Both the position numbers and the translations under genes were made by a program. Below, one piece after another: positions 59,734 through 64,000 of a stretch of DNA of 64,000 nucleotides. The stretch is from positions 223,405-287,404 of the forward strand of contig UQLA01000001.1 in the NCBI GenBank assembly GCA_900541745.1, given 5' to 3'. Source of the stretch: an uncultured Collinsella sp. (GTDB lineage: Bacteria; Actinomycetota; Coriobacteriia; Coriobacteriales; Coriobacteriaceae). Each line of letters opens with the position of its first letter. The stretch's first letter is position 1. The notes under the pieces were generated by a model. That model searched no databases. It was not told the DNA's origin and worked only from the letters and a program-made list of their open reading frames with translations.

Positions 59734-60618
59734 ATGTCCGATATCGAGAATCTGGCAGGTGACACGCGCCCGATCGGTGTGTTCGACTCGGGCCTGGGCG
59801 GTCTGACGGTTGCGCGCGCGATTGCGACGGCGTTGCCGCACGAGTCCGTCTACTACTTTGGCGACACCAAGCGCTGCCCCTACGGCACCCGCACCGAGGA
59901 CGAGGTGCGCACATTTGCACTGCAGGCGGGCCGTTGGCTGTCGAAGCACGACGTCAAGATCATGGTCATCGCCTGCAATACGGCGACCGCTGCGGCCTTG
60001 CGCTTGGCCCAGCAGGTGCTCGACGTCCCCGTCATCGGTGTGATCGCACCGGGCGCACGCGCGGCAATCAACAGCACCCGCACGCGCCGGGTGGGCGTGC
60101 TCGCCACCAACCTCACCATTCGCTCAGGCGCTTACACGCGTGCCATTCAGGACCTGGATGCCGGCGTCGACGTATACGGCTGCCCTGCCTCGAGCTTTGT
60201 CGAGGTCGTTGAGCACGAGCTCGCCTCGGGCGCACATCTGCAAGAGCAGTGGCTCGAGAACGAGGACATCTTTGATACGCCTGCCGTACGCGCGCTGGTC
60301 GGTGCCACGGTTGAACCGCTGCGCGACCACGGCATCGATACCGTGGTACTCGGCTGCACGCATTTCCCGCTGCTCGTGGGGCCTATTCGCCATGCGCTGG
60401 GTCCCGGAGTGCGCGTGGTGAGCTCCGCCGAGGAGACCACGCGCGAGCTGACCGATATTCTCACGCGCCGCGAGCAGCTGGCGGGCGACGCAGCCGAGCC
60501 GCAGCATCGTTTTGCAACGACGGCCGATAACATTGCCGAGTTTGCGGTGGCGGGCAGCTTTATCTTTGGCCAGCCGCTCAAGAGCATTGAGCATATCGAT
60601 ATCGACGAACTGAAATAG
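59734..60618 (+). CDS. murI: glutamate racemase
   Basis: This 294-residue cytoplasmic enzyme supplies D-glutamate for the peptidoglycan stem. The start at 59734 has GTGAGG upstream; the longer reading frame has no signal. The two catalytic cysteines are in VIACNTATAAAL near 76 and VLGCTHFPLLV near 191. GVFDSGLGGLTVAR near 15 and YFGDTKRCPYGTR near 43 form the substrate site. Length is slightly above typical (260-280) owing to the C-terminus. It lies downstream of murE, so both contribute to wall synthesis. Confidence 0.94.
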   Translation: MSDIENLAGDTRPIGVFDSGLGGLTVARAIATALPHESVYYFGDTKRCPYGTRTEDEVRTFALQAGRWLSKHDVKIMVIACNTATAAALRLAQQVLDVPVIGVIAPGARAAINSTRTRRVGVLATNLTIRSGAYTRAIQDLDAGVDVYGCPASSFVEVVEHELASGAHLQEQWLENEDIFDTPAVRALVGATVEPLRDHGIDTVVLGCTHFPLLVGPIRHALGPGVRVVSSAEETTRELTDILTRREQLAGDAAEPQHRFATTADNIAEFAVAGSFIFGQPLKSIEHIDIDELK

Positions 60619-60673
60619 ATATAAGGTCACCGACCAAAGGCTCACGTTCACCTTTTGCCGAAAGGATTTTTCT

Positions 60674-61399
60674 ATGGAGTATATGCAGGTCAATCGCGCC
60701 AACGGCCGCGCCGCCGATGAGCTGCGCCCCATCAAGCTTACCCGCGGCGTCATGAAGCACGCCCACGGTTCGTGCCTGGCCGAGTTTGGCGATACGCGCG
60801 TGCTGTGCGCTGCCACCATCGAGGAGGGCGTGCCGGGCTGGCGCAAGGGCGCCAAGGCCGGTTGGGTAACGGCGGAGTACGCCATGCTGCCGGCATCGAC
60901 CGGCAAGCGCTGCAAGCGCGAGCATGCCAACCGCAAGGGCCGCTCCATGGAGATCGAGCGCCTCATCGGTCGCAGCCTGCGTACCGTCGTCAACATGAAG
61001 GCACTCGGCGAGTACACCGTTACCGTCGACTGCGACGTGATTCAGGCAGACGGCGGCACGCGAACGGCGAGCATTACCGGTGCCTGGGTGGCGCTGCACG
61101 ACGCCCTTGCCATGTGGGTCGAGGCGGGTAAGCTCGAGCGCATTCCGCTCACGGGCCAGGTCGCCGCGATTTCCATGGGCGTTGTCGACGGCAACACCCT
61201 GCTCGACCTGGATTATTCCGAGGACAGTCACGCCGAGGTCGACATGAACCTTGTCGCCACCGATACCGGTGAGATGATCGAGCTTCAGGGCACTGGCGAG
61301 CAGGCGCCCTTCGACCGCAAGCGCCTCAATTCCCTGCTCGATTTGGGCGACAAGGGCATTGCCGAGCTCATCGAGCTCCAGCGCCAAGCCCTCGCCTAA
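60674..61399 (+). CDS. rph: ribonuclease PH
   Basis: This 241-residue phosphorolytic exoribonuclease trims the 3' ends of tRNA precursors. Conserved segments are RPIKLTRGVMKHAHGSCLAEFGDTRVLCAATIE (pieces: IKLTRGVMKHAHGSC, GDTRVLCAATIE), EYAMLPAST, LIGRSLRTVV and DCDVIQADGGTRTASITGA near 117. AAAGGA lies upstream. Genes for rph, rdgB and dtd are commonly adjacent in Actinobacteria and Firmicutes, as here, forming a nucleotide and tRNA quality-control cluster. Confidence 0.95.
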   Translation: MEYMQVNRANGRAADELRPIKLTRGVMKHAHGSCLAEFGDTRVLCAATIEEGVPGWRKGAKAGWVTAEYAMLPASTGKRCKREHANRKGRSMEIERLIGRSLRTVVNMKALGEYTVTVDCDVIQADGGTRTASITGAWVALHDALAMWVEAGKLERIPLTGQVAAISMGVVDGNTLLDLDYSEDSHAEVDMNLVATDTGEMIELQGTGEQAPFDRKRLNSLLDLGDKGIAELIELQRQALA

Positions 61400-61451
61400 C
61401 CTGCCAAAAAGGGACAGGTTTATTTTGGCAGGTTTTATCTGCGGAAACGCC
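61398..61451. repeat. dispersed palindromic repeat, GGGACAG core (wide type, copy 3)
   Basis: CCTGCCAAAA (61400-61409) pairs perfectly with TTTTGGCAGG (61423-61432) around GGGACAGG, followed by the conserved tail GCGGAAACG. It separates rph from rdgB. Confidence 0.85.
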
Positions 61452-61541
61452 GATAGATAAGGTTGATGCCACATGAAAGGGGAGACGCCGAAGGGCCAGT
61501 CCCTTTTACGTGACTTTGCTATACGGACAAGGAGACCACTC

Positions 61542-62183
61542 ATGGCACTTGAGAAGATCGACATCGACACCCTCGACCCGGCGGCGACCATCGTCGTGGC
61601 AACGGGCAACGCCCATAAGCTCACCGAGATCGAGGCCATTTTGGGCAAGGTTATGCCCGAGGTTCGCTTTGTGGCGCTCGGCCAGCTGGGCGATTTTGAG
61701 GACCCCGAGGAAAACGGCACGACGTTTTTGGAGAACGCCATCATCAAGGCGCAGGCTGCCGTCGAAGAGACGGGGCTCATGGCCATTGCCGACGATTCGG
61801 GCCTGGTCGTCGACGCGCTGGACGGTGAACCCGGTGTGTATAGCGCGCGCTATGCGGGCGTTCACGGCGACGATGCCGCCAACAACGCCAAGCTGCTCGT
61901 GAATCTGGAGGGCGTGGCCGACGAGGACCGCACTGCGCGCTTTATGAGCGTCGTCGCGCTCATCGACACGGACGGTTTGGTCACCTATGGTGAGGGTGCC
62001 TGCGAGGGCGTTATCGCGCACGAGGGCCGCGGCGATCACGGCTTTGGCTACGACCCGCTGTTCCTGCCGGTCGACACGCCGGGCAAGACCATGGCCGAGC
62101 TGACGGCTGACGAGAAGAACGCCATCAGCCATCGTTTCCACGCGCTCGAGCATCTGTCCGCCAAGCTGACGGGCGAGGAGTAG
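61542..62183 (+). CDS. rdgB: XTP/dITP diphosphatase (RdgB/Ham1)
   Basis: This 213-residue cytoplasmic pyrophosphatase removes XTP, ITP and dITP from the nucleotide pool. Start at 61542 with AAGGAG ten bases upstream; a frame opening at 61473 is unsupported. Landmarks are VATGNAHKLTEIEAIL near 22, the substrate loop ENAIIKAQAAVEETGLMAIADDSGLVVDALDGEPGVYSARYAG (pieces: ADDSGLVVDALDGEP, YSARYAG) and GFGYDPLFLP near 160. Its N-terminus is about 15 residues longer than the E. coli enzyme. It is followed three bases later by dtd. Confidence 0.93.
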   Translation: MALEKIDIDTLDPAATIVVATGNAHKLTEIEAILGKVMPEVRFVALGQLGDFEDPEENGTTFLENAIIKAQAAVEETGLMAIADDSGLVVDALDGEPGVYSARYAGVHGDDAANNAKLLVNLEGVADEDRTARFMSVVALIDTDGLVTYGEGACEGVIAHEGRGDHGFGYDPLFLPVDTPGKTMAELTADEKNAISHRFHALEHLSAKLTGEE

Positions 62184-62186
62184 ACC

Positions 62187-62633
62187 GTGCGTGCGGTGGT
62201 GCAGCGCGTACTCAACGCCGGCGTGACGGTCGACGGCGAGTGCGTGGGCCGCATTGGACGCGGCTACCTGGTGCTGCTGGGTGTGGGCCATGGCGATACG
62301 CGTGCCGAGGCCGACAAGCTGTGGGGCAAGCTCCGCGGGCTGCGTATCAACGAGGACGAGAACGGCAAGACCAACTTGGCGCTTGCCGATGTCGACGGCG
62401 AGGTGCTCGTGGTGTCGCAGTTCACGCTGTTCGCCGACTGCCGCCACGGTCGCCGTCCGTCGTTTACGGATGCCGGCGCACCCGATGTTGCCAACGAGCT
62501 CTACGAGTACTTCCTGACGCTCGTTCGCCAAGACGTCGAGCACGTAGCACATGGCATCTTCGGCGCCGACATGAAGGTCGACCTCGTCAACGACGGTCCA
62601 TTCACCATCGTTCTGGACACAGATAATCTGTAA
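62187..62633 (+). CDS. dtd: D-aminoacyl-tRNA deacylase
   Basis: This 148-residue homodimeric enzyme frees tRNA from D-amino acids. The start is GTG 62187 with GAGGAG ten bases upstream. The family start is MRAVVQRVLNAGVTVDGE. Catalytic segments are LVVSQFTLFADCRHGRRPSF near 75-95 and the GP-type loop AGAPDVANELYEYF near 100. It closes the rph-rdgB-dtd cluster. Length matches the bacterial DTD1 family. A GGGACGG repeat immediately follows. Confidence 0.93.
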   Translation: MRAVVQRVLNAGVTVDGECVGRIGRGYLVLLGVGHGDTRAEADKLWGKLRGLRINEDENGKTNLALADVDGEVLVVSQFTLFADCRHGRRPSFTDAGAPDVANELYEYFLTLVRQDVEHVAHGIFGADMKVDLVNDGPFTIVLDTDNL

Positions 62634-62668
62634 GTAGTCAATTTGGGACGGGGCTTATTTAGCTACTT
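62632..62668. repeat. GGGACGG-core repeat (plus orientation)
   Basis: AAGTAG and CTACTT ends surround TCAATTTGGGACGGGGCTTA, the same type as the arms at 25912-26036. It overlaps the dtd stop codon and directly precedes the promoter of the veg gene. Confidence 0.8.
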
Positions 62669-62696
62669 GCGTATGGCCACAACAGGGTGCTATAGT
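62667..62696 (+). promoter_or_regulatory. probable sigma-70-type promoter of the veg gene
   Basis: TTGCGT (62667-62672) and TATAGT (62691-62696) are 18 bases apart, followed by a leader of about 60 bases. A small GGGG/CCCC hairpin with a T run lies in the leader at 62716-62737. Confidence 0.5.
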
Positions 62697-62763
62697 ATTA
62701 GAGTTTTGTCTATCTTAGGGGTATTATCCCCTTTTTGAATTGCACCTTCTGGAGGCCCTGTTC

Positions 62764-63060
62764 ATGGAAGAGATGGAAGTCAATCACGTCGACGACATCC
62801 ACGAGAAGCTGACCGATATGGTGGGCGATCGCGTTAAGGTGAAGGCCAACATGGGCCGCACCCGCGTCGTCGAGCGCATGGGCACCATCAAGAGCGTCCA
62901 TCCGGCAGTCTTTATCGTCGAGGTCGACGAGCGCCGTGGCCGCAAGTCGCGTCAGTCCTACCAGTATATTGATGTTCTCACCGGCCAGGTCGAGCTGTTC
63001 GACCCCGAGAGCGGCGAGCACATTTTTACCCCGCTCGGCAATCAGCTCGAGGAGCACTAG
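62764..63060 (+). CDS. veg: Veg family protein
   Basis: This 98-residue small protein matches the DUF1021/Veg family, a conserved but not well-defined protein of Firmicutes and Coriobacteria linked in Bacillus to biofilm and spore outgrowth. The segment VNHVDDIHEKLTDMVGDRVKV is followed by VVERMGTIKSVHPAVFIVEV and the basic stretch RRGRKSRQSYQYIDVLTGQVELF. GGAGG lies about eight bases before ATG 62764; ATG 62740 is less well placed. ispE begins two bases after its stop. Confidence 0.9.
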   Translation: MEEMEVNHVDDIHEKLTDMVGDRVKVKANMGRTRVVERMGTIKSVHPAVFIVEVDERRGRKSRQSYQYIDVLTGQVELFDPESGEHIFTPLGNQLEEH

Positions 63061-63062
63061 CG

Positions 63063-63977
63063 GTGACCGATTGGTCCCTGACCCTTTCCGCGCCGGCAAA
63101 GATCAACCTCTATCTGGGGGTTCATACCGAGCGCGACGACCGCGGCTACCATAAGGTCGATTCCCTGATGGCAGCCGTCGGTCTTGTCGATACCGTTACG
63201 GTTACGCCGGCACAGGCACTGACCGTCCAGACGATTCCGGCATCCGACTTTTCCATGCAAAAGAATACGGCGTATCGTGCGGCCGCTGCTATGGCCGAGC
63301 ATTATGGTCGCGAAGCCAATGTCTGCATCACGATCGAGAAGCGCATCCCGTTGTGTGCCGGCCTGGGCGGTCCTTCGACGGATGCCGCGGCGGTCATTGT
63401 CGCCTTGGCAGAGAGTTGGGGCATCGACCGTGCCGATCCCGCGCTGGACAACATCGCGCGCGGCATTGGCGCCGACGTTCCCTTCTTTTTGCATGCCAGC
63501 CCTGCATTTTACGTGGGTGGGGGAGACGTGCTGGCAACCGAGTACCCCGCACTGCCCGCGACACCCGTCGTGCTGGTCAAGCCGCGCGAGGCAAGCGTTT
63601 CAACAATTGAAGCCTATCGACGTTTTGACGAGACCCCAGCGCCTGCGGACAAGCCCGGAGCGATCGCATCTGCCCTTCGCTCGGGAGATGCAGAGGCGGC
63701 CTACGCGCTCGTCCACAACAACCTGGGTGTCATTTCCGCGCAGATGGAGCCGCGGATTCAAACGGTGCTCGACTGGTTTCGTTCGCAGGACGGTACCATT
63801 GCCGCAAACGTGTGCGGTTCGGGTGCCTGCTCGTTTGCTCTCTGCGATAGCGCCGCCACGGCAGCCAATCTTGCGGCAACCGCTCAACAAAACGGCTGGT
63901 GGGCTTATGCAACGGAGCTCGTTTCCGACACGGTTCGCATTGAAGGGTTGATTTCCGATCTCAGCCGAACACATTGA
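63063..63977 (+). CDS. ispE: 4-diphosphocytidyl-2-C-methyl-D-erythritol kinase
   Basis: This 304-residue GHMP kinase phosphorylates CDP-methylerythritol in the MEP pathway, the same pathway as dxs in this window. GTG 63063 has GAGGAG upstream inside the end of the veg gene. Landmarks are APAKINLYLGVHTERDDRGYH near 9-29 and the glycine-rich ATP loop PLCAGLGGPSTDAAAVIVAL near 95. GADVPFFLH near 136 completes the site. The family motif near the C-terminus, GSGACSFALCDS, is present. Order veg-ispE is common in Firmicutes and Coriobacteria. Confidence 0.93.
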   Translation: MTDWSLTLSAPAKINLYLGVHTERDDRGYHKVDSLMAAVGLVDTVTVTPAQALTVQTIPASDFSMQKNTAYRAAAAMAEHYGREANVCITIEKRIPLCAGLGGPSTDAAAVIVALAESWGIDRADPALDNIARGIGADVPFFLHASPAFYVGGGDVLATEYPALPATPVVLVKPREASVSTIEAYRRFDETPAPADKPGAIASALRSGDAEAAYALVHNNLGVISAQMEPRIQTVLDWFRSQDGTIAANVCGSGACSFALCDSAATAANLAATAQQNGWWAYATELVSDTVRIEGLISDLSRTH

Positions 63978-64000
63978 GCTGATGGCTCGCTCCCGCAGTT

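Overview
This 64 kb window looks like chromosome from a high-GC anaerobic gut actinobacterium of the Coriobacteriia, most likely Collinsella or a close relative. That placement is inferred from gene content and codon use, with no database search. Supporting signs are the strong GC3 bias, the MEP isoprenoid genes (dxs, ispE), a Lys/Orn-type rather than DAP-type MurE motif, an FMN riboswitch with an energy-coupling-factor transporter, a very large BadF/HgdB-type dehydratase-activation protein, and an Asp23/AmaP/DUF2273 envelope-stress cluster. The gene density and housekeeping content are chromosomal. I see no phage, plasmid replication or complete IS genes.

Layout. 1-1.05 kb: two AT-richer membrane proteins, the first cut by the window edge. 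1.1-5.5 kb (minus): a polar amino acid ABC transporter (binding lipoprotein, two permeases, ATPase) with a class-I glutamine-amidotransferase-like hydrolase. 5.5-6.07 kb: a non-coding block with a 40-bp-phased array of six alternating 15-mers framed by two inverted 37-bp palindromes. 6.07-10.8 kb: dxs, an HD hydrolase, a CmpB-type membrane protein, a decayed P-II fragment and a HAD phosphatase. 10.9-17.8 kb: a TetR regulator, the 1595-residue activase/dehydratase protein and a 3-hydroxyacyl-CoA dehydrogenase. 17.8-25.8 kb: an arylsulfotransferase remnant, a small exported protein, a DUF389 protein with an EF-hand-like loop, a frameshifted cell-wall CAP-domain coiled-coil protein and an OPT transporter. 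26-31.2 kb: coaX, dCMP deaminase, an NFU protein, lgt and a DUF6020-like membrane protein. 31.4-33.8 kb: yebC and the Asp23 cluster. 34-41.3 kb: YitT, two zinc-ribbon membrane proteins, DUF2752, an M20 amidohydrolase and a YtcJ-like amidohydrolase. 42.2-44.25 kb: groES-groEL, bracketed by two unrelated nested-hairpin elements.

44.6-49.05 kb is a flavin module: FMN riboswitch, RibU, a fused EcfA-EcfA' ATPase and EcfT, followed by two tandem pyridoxamine-phosphate-oxidase-like proteins that may use FMN. 49.2-54.2 kb is argC-argJ-argB-argD, behind two 18-bp ArgR-like boxes spaced exactly 21 bp apart and with a structured terminator-like RNA between argC and argJ. A tRNA-Val(UAC) follows, with a duplicated tRNA 3' end and terminator beside it that looks like an integration scar. 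54.95-64 kb holds asnB (minus), then a plus-strand run: murE-like ligase, HAD hydrolase, murI, rph, rdgB, dtd, veg and ispE.

The least explained material is non-coding. At least 14 short palindromes with unlike arms share a GGGACAG/GGGACGG core and lie in intergenic gaps. Several longer perfect inverted repeats (36-38 bp arms) look like REPIN or MITE units. The phased array at 5794-6009 is the strongest candidate for something undescribed. Starts were chosen by Shine-Dalgarno position and family alignment from memory. Functional calls are family-level unless stated.
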